DNA from: Microcyclospora pomicola
Lineage: Eukaryota > Ascomycota > Dothideomycetes > Capnodiales
NCBI GenBank assembly: GCA_002786065.1
Contig: NHNY01000005.1
Coordinates: 186,001 to 250,000, forward strand
Length of the DNA: 64,000 nucleotides
Reading direction: 5' to 3'
Part shown: piece after piece, positions 1 to 11,035 of the stretch
Position numbering within the stretch: position 1 is the stretch's first letter
Layout: each line of letters starts with the position of its first letter
Notes under the pieces: generated by a model
Databases searched by the model: none
The model's input: only the letters and a program-made list of their open reading frames with translations
What the model was told of the DNA's origin: nothing
Position numbers and translations under genes: made by a program

Positions 1-2708
1 CATAGATCTTGTTGTTGCGGCCTTGCAGTAGCATTCACATTGCGAGTGACAAAGTACACGGGTGGGCCGGCTCCGAAGTAATCATATAGATCACTGAAGT
101 AGTCGATGAGGTAACTGTCACCCGGCAAGGCGAAGCGCTGGTCGAGGCCAAGTTCGACCTCTGGGAGTAACGCAATACCGGCGGCAAAGAAGCCTAGGAA
201 TATCGTAACGATGGCGACTCGTGCCTTATTACCCAGAATCGCGGGTGCGTAATGCTTGCGCACAAACCTGGATAGCCAGCCCTCTTCCTCCAGACCGCTG
301 AAAGGTGCACCTCCGTATCCGTTCGGCGTAGAAGCCTGCCTGATTCTGACGCAGGGCGCACAGTCTGCTCGGCCAGTCTCCACGCGCTGCTGATTCAACG
401 ACAACACGGCAACGAACATGGTGACCTGCAATAGTGCATTGATCAGTACAGCTCCTGCCGCATACGCAGCAAAGTTGCGCACGGCCGGCATTCCTACTGC
501 GGCACCCAGAGCAAATGCAACGGTTTCTGTCGTGGCCGAGAGTAAGATCGAAGGTCCCATGCGTCCCAAAGCCCGTGCAACCCGCTCGGAAACAGGCTCG
601 TCAGCATGGCTAATGTTTACGCGTTCAAACTCATGAACGATGAGAAAGATGTTGTCCACACCAACTGCCAGCACCAGAAATGGAATCACTTCGGCAATGA
701 TTAGGGTGGCCTTGAGACCTGCAGCAGCGAACAGTCCTACCGAAGCCGCCACAGACATGAGCACAATCAAAATGCCCACTATACCCAGCATGAATTTGCT
801 CTGCACGAGTGCAACTGAAGGAGTCCTCAACACCATTGCGCTGGTGACAGTCGTACTTCCCAATGCTAAAGAAGCGTAGATGAACATGACGATGTACGAT
901 ATGACAACAATCTTGGCATCAGTGTTCGTGTTCTTGTTGAGCTCCTCCTCAAGACTGCTTTCTGCGTTGAAACTGAGTCTGAGCCCGCGCTCGCGAGCTT
1001 CACCTTGGATGTCCTTCATTAGTCGCTTGAAGCTGGTTTCCCATTGCTCGGCTTCGGAAAGACGAGGGTCGCCAGGATTATAGTTGGATACCACCCATGT
1101 TGTAATCAGTGCTTTTGCCTTGCTCACCGGCTCTGTGCTGTAATTGAAGCCACCCAGTAGACGCTCCACAGGCAGTGGCTGACCGAAGTCTGGAAGACAT
1201 TCATTGCTTGTAGGTTGGTCCACGCAGTCTTGGAGTTGGGATTCCCACTTTTTAGGATCGAGTTCGCCAAAACTTCCGCCAAAATATTGGGTGATGCTTT
1301 GAATCACACAGGCCTCGCCCGTTGGCTTGTAGCACACATCGTCAAGTGTAATGCCAGATCCGAGGCTCTTCTGCACCTTCACACGATGTTCAACATCGAA
1401 CCACCATCGGAGTGTATCATAATCGAGGACAGATCCAGTCTCATTTACGAGGAATGCTTGTTCAGCTCGGAAGAAAGGACCGAAATTCGCATCAAAGAAG
1501 TTCTTCTCTTGTGCAGCAGCGGAGTCAGGCGCTACCCAAAGCTTGACCGGGTCTGTCTCGAGAGCAAATCGGATCCAGCCTAAACTCAACAGTCCGACGA
1601 CAACAATTGAGGTTGAGATGGTAATGGCAGGAAAGCGCGCGCATGTGCGCGCCAGAGAGCTGAAAGCCCGATCACAATATGTGTTGAGGACATACTGTTT
1701 AGTCGGACGATCAATGACCGGCGCACCCTGTAGATAGTTGTCATCCTCGTCATCCTCGGGGGCCACATCTTGCAACAGCTGCAACCGTTCATTCTTGCTC
1801 TTACGACGGTTGGCAGCAGCAACACGCCCCGAAACTGCAAGTACCAGCAATGCAACCAGCACCGAGTAAGTAACGATGACGCCGAAGCTCAGACAAGGTA
1901 GCAGACCAACGAAGCAATCTGCCGCAGTCTCCACTTCTGGCAGTGCCGGACAGCTACCCTCGCAGTCGACGCACGTACAGCGATATAACTCGCTGGTACT
2001 GTTGCATGGTATTGGCCCCTCCAGGATGGTCTTCATGCCGTCACCGAAATCATCACCCGGACGTGGGAAGTTGATCTGGAATGGCGAGCCAAGGAAAGGC
2101 TTCTTATCCCCCATGTACTTCAGCATCTGTGTGTAGTTCTTTGCACCGCCGCCGATGAAGTCCATGACTTTGCCTCCCGTGGCACCGAACTTGATGTCTT
2201 TGCAGCTGTCGTAGAAGCCACTGCCGAAGTCGTCGCTCACGAGATGATCCACCTCTGTTACCAAGAATTTGTCGTTCTTAGGCACGGTGTCCGTCACGTT
2301 CACGAAAAGACTTTGGTCTGGCGAGCACGTGAACGTACAGAACAGGTCGTAGAAGTTCTTCTTGCATGCGGGACATGATGCAAGCAGACTCTGAGCTTTA
2401 TCGAGGTTGCTCTTGAGCGCACTGATCTGCTCTTCGCGACAGCACACTTTGGTGTCCTTCCACTCATCACCGCAGATGGCAACAAGTTGTTCGCGCACCT
2501 CATCTGTGGGGACTTCGGCGAGGCCGTTGTCCGGACAGGGCAATTGGGAACCGAAGAACGATTGACTGCCGCATTGTCCTCGCATAGCACATCGTCCAGT
2601 CTCGTGAATCTTGGTGAGGTCCGGTGAGCCTGCCTCTTCCAATGAATCTGGTAGCTTCCCATCTCCTAGAACGGCTCCAACGAGCGACAGCACAAGAGCT
2701 GCCCTCAT
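1..2708 (-). CDS. NCR1: NPC1/NCR1-type sterol transporter (3'-truncated by window edge)
   Basis: About 902 codons are open on the minus strand from an ATG at 2708 to the left edge, with no intron seen, so the C-terminal part lies outside the window. The protein starts with a signal peptide (MRAALVLSLVGAVLG). A cysteine-rich NPC1 N-terminal sterol-binding domain follows, with the family motif CPACKKNFYDLFCTFTCSPD. Next come a membrane segment near residues 250-280, a luminal domain, and the start of the sterol-sensing/Patched domain (motif VIPFLVLAVGVDNIFL, then an EFER stretch). In this family the protein sits in the vacuolar/lysosomal membrane and moves sterol from the lumen into the membrane, receiving it from NPC2. 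Fungal members are usually about 1,270 residues, so roughly two thirds is present. The start is supported by the signal peptide directly behind it. Confidence 0.95.
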   Translation of the reverse strand, partial: MRAALVLSLVGAVLGDGKLPDSLEEAGSPDLTKIHETGRCAMRGQCGSQSFFGSQLPCPDNGLAEVPTDEVREQLVAICGDEWKDTKVCCREEQISALKSNLDKAQSLLASCPACKKNFYDLFCTFTCSPDQSLFVNVTDTVPKNDKFLVTEVDHLVSDDFGSGFYDSCKDIKFGATGGKVMDFIGGGAKNYTQMLKYMGDKKPFLGSPFQINFPRPGDDFGDGMKTILEGPIPCNSTSELYRCTCVDCEGSCPALPEVETAADCFVGLLPCLSFGVIVTYSVLVALLVLAVSGRVAAANRRKSKNERLQLLQDVAPEDDEDDNYLQGAPVIDRPTKQYVLNTYCDRAFSSLARTCARFPAITISTSIVVVGLLSLGWIRFALETDPVKLWVAPDSAAAQEKNFFDANFGPFFRAEQAFLVNETGSVLDYDTLRWWFDVEHRVKVQKSLGSGITLDDVCYKPTGEACVIQSITQYFGGSFGELDPKKWESQLQDCVDQPTSNECLPDFGQPLPVERLLGGFNYSTEPVSKAKALITTWVVSNYNPGDPRLSEAEQWETSFKRLMKDIQGEARERGLRLSFNAESSLEEELNKNTNTDAKIVVISYIVMFIYASLALGSTTVTSAMVLRTPSVALVQSKFMLGIVGILIVLMSVAASVGLFAAAGLKATLIIAEVIPFLVLAVGVDNIFLIVHEFERVNISHADEPVSERVARALGRMGPSILLSATTETVAFALGAAVGMPAVRNFAAYAAGAVLINALLQVTMFVAVLSLNQQRVETGRADCAPCVRIRQASTPNGYGGAPFSGLEEEGWLSRFVRKHYAPAILGNKARVAIVTIFLGFFAAGIALLPEVELGLDQRFALPGDSYLIDYFSDLYDYFGAGPPVYFVTRNVNATARPQQQDL

Positions 2709-3573
2709 CTCGCCTATGGAGCTGACTCGCCCCCGGTGTGTTTGCTCGCGTGCAGTGCTGAACTTGTGTATTGGCCGTCAATCCAGCTCTTGTACAGGGC
2801 GTAAGGCAAGGTCGGATCGTATCCTCGGTGCTCACAGGATCCGTAAGAACATGCGGAGGTATGTTCCGGAAGAACTCAGCAGATTTGTTATGCTGTGGTT
2901 GCCTAGCCAGGATCAAGGTGCATGATGTTGGTTTCAGATGATACAACCAGCGTCAGCATGCCACACTGCCGTGCTTCCCCACACGCTAGCGCCGAGCCAC
3001 CTCAGGCACGCTCACGTGGCCGCTTGAGGCTCATGCACAAGGCGTCTCGACTGGCGGTTCCTCGTACTGAACGTGCAGCTTGGGACAGGATCGAGAAGAG
3101 AGAGTATGCTTCTTCTCAAGACACTGTAGATAGAAGGCTCGCCATAAGACATCTATGACTACAATTCGAGGCATGCTGACGCTAAGATTACATACAAAGA
3201 AGCAAAACTATCGAGCACACTCCGAACCTTGCTGTAGTTCTGATTCTGTCTGCCCAGAATCACCGTCACTCCATTTTCTGCGCCATCCTTCTGACAACCG
3301 TTTTCCATCACTCCGGATGCCGGGAGGGTGGCAAGTTCAGCAGCCTGGTATATAGCGGAATGCATTTGAATGAAACAAGGAAAACAAGCGCATTCGACAA
3401 CAACATCGCCAAGGTCAGCTCTTAGTTCCTCGTGACCTGAAACGGATATAGCAGTGCGGAGGTACCGCCAGCAATGCTTTCATCCATTGATGACAGGTAC
3501 ACCTTTGGCGTATGAGTGGCAGTCGAGTCGCTCATACATTAATCCTCTGCCGAAGCGGAGCACGAGCGACTTT
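2709..3573. other. intergenic, NPC1 upstream region
   Basis: This gap lies between the NPC1 start and the stop of the next minus-strand gene, so it holds the NPC1 promoter and the 3' UTR of the DUF2433 gene. Only short, overlapping open frames without domain-like content are present, and I support no gene here. Confidence 0.6.
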
Positions 3574-5938
3574 CTAAGCATCGCCTCCACTTGCCGCAGG
3601 AGCTGCAGGACCGGGAGATGCGCCCTCCTTCGCGGCGTTGCCTCCACGACCTCCGCGACCTCCACGACCACGGTCGCCACCGCGGAAACCACCGCGTCCA
3701 CGTCCGCGTCCACCACGGCCGGACTCACTGTCGCTGCCGGTCGTTGCGCCTGCTGATTGATAGCCTCCGCGGCCTTCCCCGCCACCTCGGTGGGAGCCAG
3801 CGCCGCGGCCAGAGCCCCAGGTTCCTGCACCACCAAGAGCACCGCGAGTAGGGAACGCGCGGTAGGCACTGAGACGGGCGACCTTGAACTTCTCGCCAGC
3901 GTCAGCAGACACACCGTGCTTCAGAACCTCTTGCATGGTTTCTGGGCTAGCGAAGTGGGCGATCCATGGCCCCTTCGCACTCTTCTCCAGATTGGTGATC
4001 TTGTCAGCATCTTCTGGCGTGAAAAGGTTGGACTTGACTTCCTCTACAGTAAAGTTCCCGAAGAGGTTGGCAATGAAGATGCCCTTGGACGGCTCTTGTT
4101 GAGGTGAAGATGACTGCCCACCAGTCTGCTTGGGTGCAGGCGTCTCAGGCTTAGCACCATCATTTGACCCTGTACCATTAGCATGCGGTCCGTCCTTCGA
4201 CGATAGACCCACGGCCGGGGCGGTGGTGCCGTTTGCTGTGAGTGCAGGTTGGGACGCGGGTGTGTTAGATGGCTGAGCTGGTTGAGACACGACAGGCGTT
4301 TGCAGAGATTGTCCTTGCTTGGGCTGCGCTGCTTGTTGAAGCTGTCTTTGAGCCAGTGGCTGTTGGCCAGTCTGCTGAGGGGGTGGTTGATTGATCGCGG
4401 ACGGACCCTGCAATGGCACTTTGGCTTGCTGCTGTGCTGCAGGAGGTGCTTGCTGACCCGGAGTGGGTAAACTTCCACCAGTAGGGGCCATAGTAGCATT
4501 GACTGGAGCCGAAGGGGCGCCTTGTGGTCTCTGCTGACCTTTACCACCGCGGTGTGAAAAGTTGAATCCTTGAGCACGCATCTCCGTTCCTATCCGACCC
4601 TGATCAATGTCGAGCACCAACCATCCAAATGCGGCATCCGCAAGGTTGAAATTCCACATGTTCTTGAAAGCTGACTCGTCGACTTGTCCGTTCGGTGGCC
4701 CACCACCGAATGGGTTGCCGCCGCTGGCAGTTGCAGGCATTTTCCCGACTAGCTCAAGCGCAAGCTGCAGAAGTTTGTGTTGGGCGTCGTTCTCTGACAC
4801 AGCCGGTTCCACCTCATGCTTGACAGTCTCCCAGACGTCATTGAACTGAGCCTTGGAAGCCGAGAGTTTGCCGCGGTAGTGGTCCAGCGATGGATTGACC
4901 GAGAACTCGTTGTACGAACTGCCGTATCGGAAGTGAAGTCCAGCTGAAATGGAGAAGTCTGCTTTCAGTGTCACCGAGAGCTGGTTCAAGAGGCCTTCTC
5001 GTGCTGGCGATGCGTGAGTGATGAGCAAACGAGTCTCGGTCGGGTCGTAAACGCGGTTGGCAGTATCAATCAGTTCGCCGATCTGCAGCAGCGTGGTCCA
5101 CATCGTTCCTTGCCCTCCAGCGATAGTCGTTCGACCTTCACCATTATCGAACATCTTGTGCATGACCACAGCACCTCCTAAGCCAAGGAGCCGCAGCTTG
5201 ACGCCGCCGATGTCCAGTAATCGTGAGTGCGACTCATCGATTACGTGCAGGTTGTCGATTTTGTACTCGCCTGACCTCAACTTCTCCAACACTGAGACAT
5301 CTTCACATGCTCCCCACACCGTGTAGACCGGAACCTCAAGCTTGTATGTCTTGTTCAGGAATTGTGGTAGCTCCGATAGAGGGAGGCGCTCACGTTGGAA
5401 GCGCTCCTTGATGGATTGCTGTGGGCCGGCGCGTGCGATATCGGCTTTGAGAGGCTCAGGCAGGAGAGGAGAGTATTGTGCGACGTGCTTGAGTGTCCTG
5501 CATATTCCGTCAGCTTCACGACAATACTGCTTGTGCGAGACGGAGCTCACTTTTCGGCTACTCTATCCAGAGAAGCATCATCGTAGAAACCGAAGTCACC
5601 AGTGTGAATTATGTAGTCTGCCTTCGCGTTGCGAGCAAGCTCGTTCAGTTGGCGGAGGCTACCTGTTACGTTTTGTCAATCTATTATCCTGTTTCTCATC
5701 TCTCGAAAGCCGTACCTCGAACGTCGGCGATACAAAGCACTCTCACATGGCCGATCTGTTGCACGCGACCCTGGTTAGGCTCTAGGGGTCGAGCTCCTGG
5801 AACAGGGCCTGTGATGGGAGGCTGCGTGCCGTTCGGCAGGTAAGCTTGAGAGTATGAGCGTGGCTGATTTGGTGGTTGCTAGATGGTCGAGTCAGTACAG
5901 CTACAAAGATGGCAGCTCTCGTGGCAACGTACAGCCAT
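3574..5938 (-). CDS. DUF2433 calcineurin-like phosphoesterase-fold protein with RGG tail
   Basis: Four exons (5938-5933, 5878-5716, 5662-5551, 5497-3574) give 734 codons. The first exon is only ATGGCT. All three introns (54, 53 and 53 nt) have GT-AG ends and keep phase. The N-terminal third has a metallophosphoesterase-like layout: CIADVRG near residue 50, HTGDFGFYDD near 77, VWGACEDV, LLITHASP and a late LHFRYG. Several canonical metal ligands are replaced (DxR for DxH, GACED for GNHE), so activity is doubtful. A Gln/Pro-rich linker follows, then an RRM-like stretch (GIFIANLFGNFTVEEVK) and a long Gly/Arg tail with many RGG motifs, as in RNA-binding proteins. I assign it to the fungal DUF2433 family from the conserved N-terminal half; the function is not known. 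An RNA-linked role is inferred from the tail. Confidence 0.85.
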
Positions 5939-8342
5939 TAGATATGAGTTGCAGCGAGGTTCTGCGGAAGCTCTGGTCGTTTGTTCGAGGGTTCTGCGTT
6001 ACCAGGCGAAGTGTAATGAGAGAGGCTTGGTGGAGCGGGTCTTGTGTGGAGGGGTTCGATGAAATGTGGTGGCGCGATGGTGAGAAGAGTTGCAGGTAGG
6101 AATTTGTTGCGTGCAAGTGCTTCCGTTAGGTTTGGATACTGAGCACGGGAGGCTCTGGCGTGTCTGTGAAGCCCAAAGCGGAAAGGCGCGCCCCGTCGGA
6201 GTTCCCATGACTTTTTTGCGACGAGCGCTTGTCTCCTAATTTGAACTTCATGTCCCTTTCTTGCAGCCGTGACAGCGGCCCTTGCATCGTATTCTCGGAT
6301 GTGGCATATAAGAACTGTGTGTAAGTACGTACGAGAATGTGGGTAAGCATCAATAAGTGAACGTGAAAACCGCTCGGAACATGTACCGTTAAGCTACCGC
6401 ACCTCGCAGCATAGCGAGTGATATCCTGCGGTGGTGCAACAATACGATTTTGTTCTTGATGTAATGCTCATCTTACAAGCGACACGGATCCTGTTACGCA
6501 GCTGACAACCATATGTATGAGTGATGGATCAAGTCTTGACTGTGCATACGATGCAATGGCGAAGCTAACCTTCGAGAGAGGACTTGGCCTCCTTCCGCCG
6601 GCCATTCACAGAAGAACATCGGCGGCCTGCAGGAAATGTTAACTCCCGCTTCTGAAGAACATAGTGGCATCAAAGCCTTGGTCGAGGCATTCCCCGACGC
6701 CCGTATGGGCACACCTCTACACAGACCACGTGGTTGTTTGGCAGCTCAGGCTTGTCCTTAGCAGACCCAAGTGGTTGCCAGTCCTGGCTGGCAATGCAAG
6801 TTCCTGGTTTACAGGGCGAGAAACATGCCCGTCGTCATTCTCCGCGACCACATCTACTCAATGTAGAGAAAGAATCTCCGAAGCTATGAGTTTACAGCAA
6901 GTCATATGTTAGCACCGACTGCAATATCACCACCCGCACGACTGAACAGTCCCACGATATACAACGCCTGCTACGATGTCGAAATAGCAGTGAGGAATAC
7001 ACAAGGCAGGTCCACCTTTGGTCAACTTTTCTTCTCGTCCGGTGCTGGTCCCAAAGGCAACAGTGCTGAAAGCTAATTGGGGAATTAGGTAGGTCTCCTC
7101 TCACCTAGCTCAATCATTCCAACTGACCAAGCGCGAATGTTGTCGCTAGCCACCAAATTTTGCTTCACTGACGGCCATGGACCTCGCCTGACACACTTGC
7201 AAGGTCTGAAATAGGCTTGATCTGGCCCACCATCCATGAATCCCTATGCTCCTTTTCCATGACCCCTAGTCGTCCTTTCGTAATAGATCCTGAAAACACA
7301 ATGTACGCCTGGAGCGAAGCCTGTTGGATTGGCACGTTTCGTTGTGGGAAGGAGCAAGAAGTTTCGTTGTCCTGTCACGCGTATGCGTTCAGTCTCGTCA
7401 GCTAATGGTTTGTCAAGTCGGGTCAGTGTTACCTATTGTCACTGATGAGGCAACAATCCTGCTGAATCCATTGATTGAGGCGTTGGTTGTCTGCGGGTGA
7501 TGTCTTTGGGAGGGAGGAGCTGTTGTAGGCATCAATGGTCTCAACCCAACGCTTGAGCTGAACCTCGCAATGGTTTGTTCTGAGTTCCGCGCACGATTGT
7601 TGGAGCAGAGAAAGAGTAGGTACTGTGTCAGAATCCATAGAGTTGGGCATAAGCAGCTGAAAACCGGCAGCCATTTGATGCACCGACCCTGTTCGTCCAC
7701 ATGCCTAGACTCGAGGAAGTACAGAAGCTGTGCTGATGGCTTCGTGATGTTCCCCCTGCTAGGATCCTTTGTCATGATGTCGAGTTCCTGCTTGCTAACG
7801 CGTTGGACATGCCTAAGCCTTCGCATCGACCATCAGATGTCGATTTCTGCCAAGCGATGAAGCTAAAACAAAGTCCCTCGAGAGCCAGACCACAACACGC
7901 AGTCAGGACACCAAAGCACTCGCAATACACGCGCTCTGATATATCTCTACTTCTCTACTTCGACAGGGGGACAAAAAGCTTTGGCATATCCGTCGCTACG
8001 ACTCGACACCCAACACGGCAAGAGTGTGATCGTCCACCTTTGTGAGAGTTGCATGGTAAGTGTTGTATTATACTCACTCGTAGCCACCATACATCTAACG
8101 ACACGTGCATAGGTGGTCCGTGGGTTCGTTACTGAGCTGCACATCTTCCTTCGCTCCCCTCCCACCAACTTTCCACATCCACCTTCCTCCGACATCCTTC
8201 TACGAGTATCACCGTCACGGTACTCCTATTCTCTTACGCAGTACAAAGTACGGTCTTCTGCATCGTTAGACGCGTTCTTAGCTCATCCTCTATACCCACG
8301 TCGACTATTACCCACGAACAGAACTTTTTACGCGTTCTGAAA
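5939..8342. other. long intergenic region between divergent genes
   Basis: This 2.4-kb stretch separates the divergent DUF2433 and kinase genes and must hold both promoters. No open frame looks like a conserved protein. The best is a minus-strand frame of 137 codons at 7413-7826, which has no recognisable motif. A probable 5' UTR intron of the kinase lies at its right end. I see no tRNA-like B box and no repeat. Confidence 0.5.
8056..8112 (+). promoter_or_regulatory. probable 5' leader intron of the kinase gene
   Basis: A 57-nt segment starts GTAAGTG, has a CTAAC branch-point match about 15 nt before its end, and ends CATAG. These are strong fungal splice signals. An ATG sits directly before the donor. 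Splicing joins it to an open frame that ends with TGA at 8338-8340, two bases before the kinase ATG. It could be an upstream ORF or simply a leader. Confidence 0.5.
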
Positions 8343-9722
8343 ATGCAGAACCAGCCGGGCTCTTGTTGTAAGTAACACTACGCAAGCCACTCCCTCACTT
8401 TGACTAACAGTCTTCTAGTCAAGTTACCTCCGCCCCAGTTCCTGCTGAACACTCGCATTGCCGGTGAGTAGTCAACAGATCTCTGTGCAGAAGACTCGAG
8501 CCACGCTGACTTTGTCCTAGACCACGGCAACCTGCAAATGCCTGTCCAGCATCATCAGGACCAGGCTGGCTACAGTACGTGTTGTGCAATATCTATATGC
8601 TGTGTCGGACAACTTGACTGACTGCAAGCAGACCACGCCAACATACAGCAGGTTCCTCAGCAAGGACGAGCGAACGCTGGTCACTATGGAGTGGGCGAAC
8701 GCCCCACCGGACCGACTCAGAATTCTGCACTCGGTGGCTTCTCCCACCAGACCGCGGCTCCAGACACGCGTCAGGGCCAAGCTTCACCAGCCATCCCGCA
8801 GGACAGCCCTTCGTCTCTGATTGGACAGAGAATCACCCTTAATGGGAGCGAGTATCACATCGCCAAATCTATCGACCCTCGTCACCACAGCGAGCAGAAT
8901 AAGACATTGAGCGCTGGTATCTTTCAAGTCCGCCGCCCCGGAACGAACAAGGTATTTGCTCTGAAGCGCCTCCGCATCGACTGCCCAGCTCGTGCCAGAG
9001 CTGAAGTGCACGTGGCGAAGCAGATCATTGAGTCTGGCAGCCCGAACTATCTCAATCTGCTTCATGATTTCGCGTGGGAGGGTACCCGCAGGCAAGCCAG
9101 CTTGCTGTTCGAATTGTGCGACCAGGGTAACCTGGAGCAGTTGGTGCAGCAGCATGTCTTGGAGCGTAGCACCTTTGAAGAAAGATCTGTCTGGGCCGCT
9201 TGCACGAGCTTGACTAAGGCAATTGCCTTCCTGCACAACGGCATCGACCTCGACCGCCCAGGCTTGAAGAACCCGGGGTGGAACACAATCTGCCATCTCG
9301 ACATCAAGCCATCCAACATCTTTCTGTCGAGCGAGGGAGCATCCGGTGGCATTCCCCGCCTCGTCCTCGGCGACTTCGGTTGTGCTGTCACGCGCGATGA
9401 TGTCCAGGCTGGTCGCGTTAACAAATGGCACATCGGCTATGGGACCGTCGGGTGGTACCCTCCAGAGGTCACGCGTCAGGGCGACCCACGTTACGGCAAG
9501 CCTACCGACATCTGGCAGATGGGTGGTGTCTTACAGGTCATGTGTCTGTTGAGTAATGCGCCCAGCCTCAGCCAGTTGGGTCGTGGAGATCCTTGCAGCA
9601 AGGCTTACAGCAAAAGGCTCAACGAGCTCACTACCTGGTGCATGACTACCGTGCCGGAGAAGCGCCCCAATGTGCAGGCTCTGGCCGACTACCTCAAGGA
9701 GCTCATCGGCGCCGCATTCTGA
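8343..9722 (+). CDS. serine/threonine protein kinase (NEK-like, HLD variant)
   Basis: Four exons (8343-8367, 8419-8463, 8521-8574, 8632-9722) encode 404 residues. The first three exons are tiny and all junctions are phase 1. An unstructured Gln/Pro-rich N-terminus leads into a kinase domain from about residue 110. It has the ATP-binding lysine in FALKRLRI, a catalytic loop HLDIKPSNIFL, DFG in LGDFGCAV, a PPE in place of APE (VGWYPPEV) and the DIW motif of subdomain IX. The catalytic aspartate and asparagine are present. The HRD arginine is replaced by leucine, and the glycine-rich loop is poorly conserved. The IKPSNIFL loop resembles NIMA-family kinases, but I would not name an orthologue. 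The start is the first ATG that splices in frame. Confidence 0.88.
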
Positions 9723-11035
9723 GCGCTTCCATGCCACCGATCTCATGCTTTGATGGCTTGTTTTTCTTCCTTTCCAGCTGTCCTCGAGTAGAGATCATTG
9801 ACGCGATGTCGAAGGATGAGAGACCTGTTGAACTAATAGCGGCCTTTCACACCGCGAGAGAAGGTGTTATGCTGCTCGAAGCGAGGTTGCACCCAAATTG
9901 ACCGTGACCAAATGCTTTGTGGTAGTGCTTTTACGTACTAGATCTTCGCATCTGAGTAGCTGTAGCACAATGGAATTCACTTATTAAACCCCTTCCAGTC
10001 TCGTGTGGTCACCTGCCTGGTCTTGTCACCAAGGCAATGTTGTGTTTCAGCCGACACGTGTACCGAATGTGTATCTTTGTTGTTGCAGTTTCATCATAAA
10101 CTCCCGGCACGATCGTCAGGTTCGCTTATGGATTCTGCTCGTCACGACCAGCTGCCACTGTCCATTCTTATACATCCTTCCCACCAACCACACCAATGTC
10201 ACCAGGTATCGATAGATTGTGACTGAGACGTCAAAGAAGCCCCAATGCCGAGGTACGAGTTACAAGAGGCAAGAACTCAGCACAAAGTATCTGTGGCGCG
10301 CACCGGAGGACCATACCAGAGGATAGGCCTGAAAGAGCTGAGTACCAGGACGATATTCCATTCGACTGGAAGACCGGGTCAGGTCGCTTGGAGACTGTGC
10401 AAAATAGGATAAAGACTTGTCAGAGATCTATAGCGAGATGCTGTGCTGCCTCATGGTTCTACAAAAGTCGAAAGACGACGAGGAGGATGCAAGGACAAAG
10501 GAAGTCTTTCAACGACAAGAGCCTCTCTTCGATACAGAGCTCACGCTCACAGTTTCCGAACGCGTCGTCTTCACGATACAATGCCGAATCAGAATGTTAT
10601 GGTTGTTCACATCTGTCGGTACCATTGTCCTCTTCGAACTCTTCGTCGCCGGCTTAGTACCTCTCGAAGGCACTTCGAGGTGCAGCACGCAAGATCTAGC
10701 AGCAGGTCGGGCATCAAAGAGATATGAAGCTTCTGTATTCACTCTTGTTCAATGAGCAACACTCGAGGTGTATGTCACTTCGTCTTTCACGCGTCCTGGA
10801 GTCGAGGTAGAAGCTGTGAAGCTTTATCGTCAACGGGCTGTCTCTACGGACCATACCGTTCCAGGACTAGGCAGGCCAGGCAGGCACCAACCCACGCCGT
10901 GTGCCTCAAGCTGGTACGTACATAGGTAGATACCATCCACGATCGTATGCCGTTCTCCGACTGCTCAGCCCAGCCAGATTCTGGCTTCCATACAAGCATT
11001 TCTGTCTGTCTGCAAGTTGCGAGGACGGCCGCAAC
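9723..11035. other. intergenic with one weak ORF candidate
   Basis: This gap lies between the kinase and the TF-domain gene. A + strand frame near 10438-10755 contains a hydrophobic segment and is listed separately at low confidence. Nothing else is supported. Confidence 0.5.
10438..10755 (+). CDS. hypothetical small protein with one hydrophobic segment (weak)
   Basis: The frame has 105 codons from an ATG to TGA. It shows a charged stretch (KSKDDEEDARTKEV) and then one clear hydrophobic segment (MLWLFTSVGTIVLFELFVAG) that could cross a membrane. The frame stays open 5' of this ATG back to a TAG that could be part of a splice acceptor, so the true start may lie upstream. I recognise no family. 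It may be a real small membrane protein or chance. Confidence 0.25.
   Translation: MLCCLMVLQKSKDDEEDARTKEVFQRQEPLFDTELTLTVSERVVFTIQCRIRMLWLFTSVGTIVLFELFVAGLVPLEGTSRCSTQDLAAGRASKRYEASVFTLVQ

Noticed and set aside
5498-5550. Apparent N-terminus MSSVSHKQYC of the DUF2433 protein
   Set aside because: This is the third intron read in frame. Splicing links the phosphoesterase motifs upstream to the body of the protein.
7413-7826. Minus-strand frame of 137 codons, with a second overlapping frame at 7429-7683
   Set aside because: Neither frame shows a domain, a signal or a plausible intron structure, and they overlap in different frames. It could be a decayed gene, but the sequence does not support one.
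8784-9431. Minus-strand frame of 215 codons
   Set aside because: It lies antisense to the kinase domain, which has clear catalytic motifs on the plus strand.
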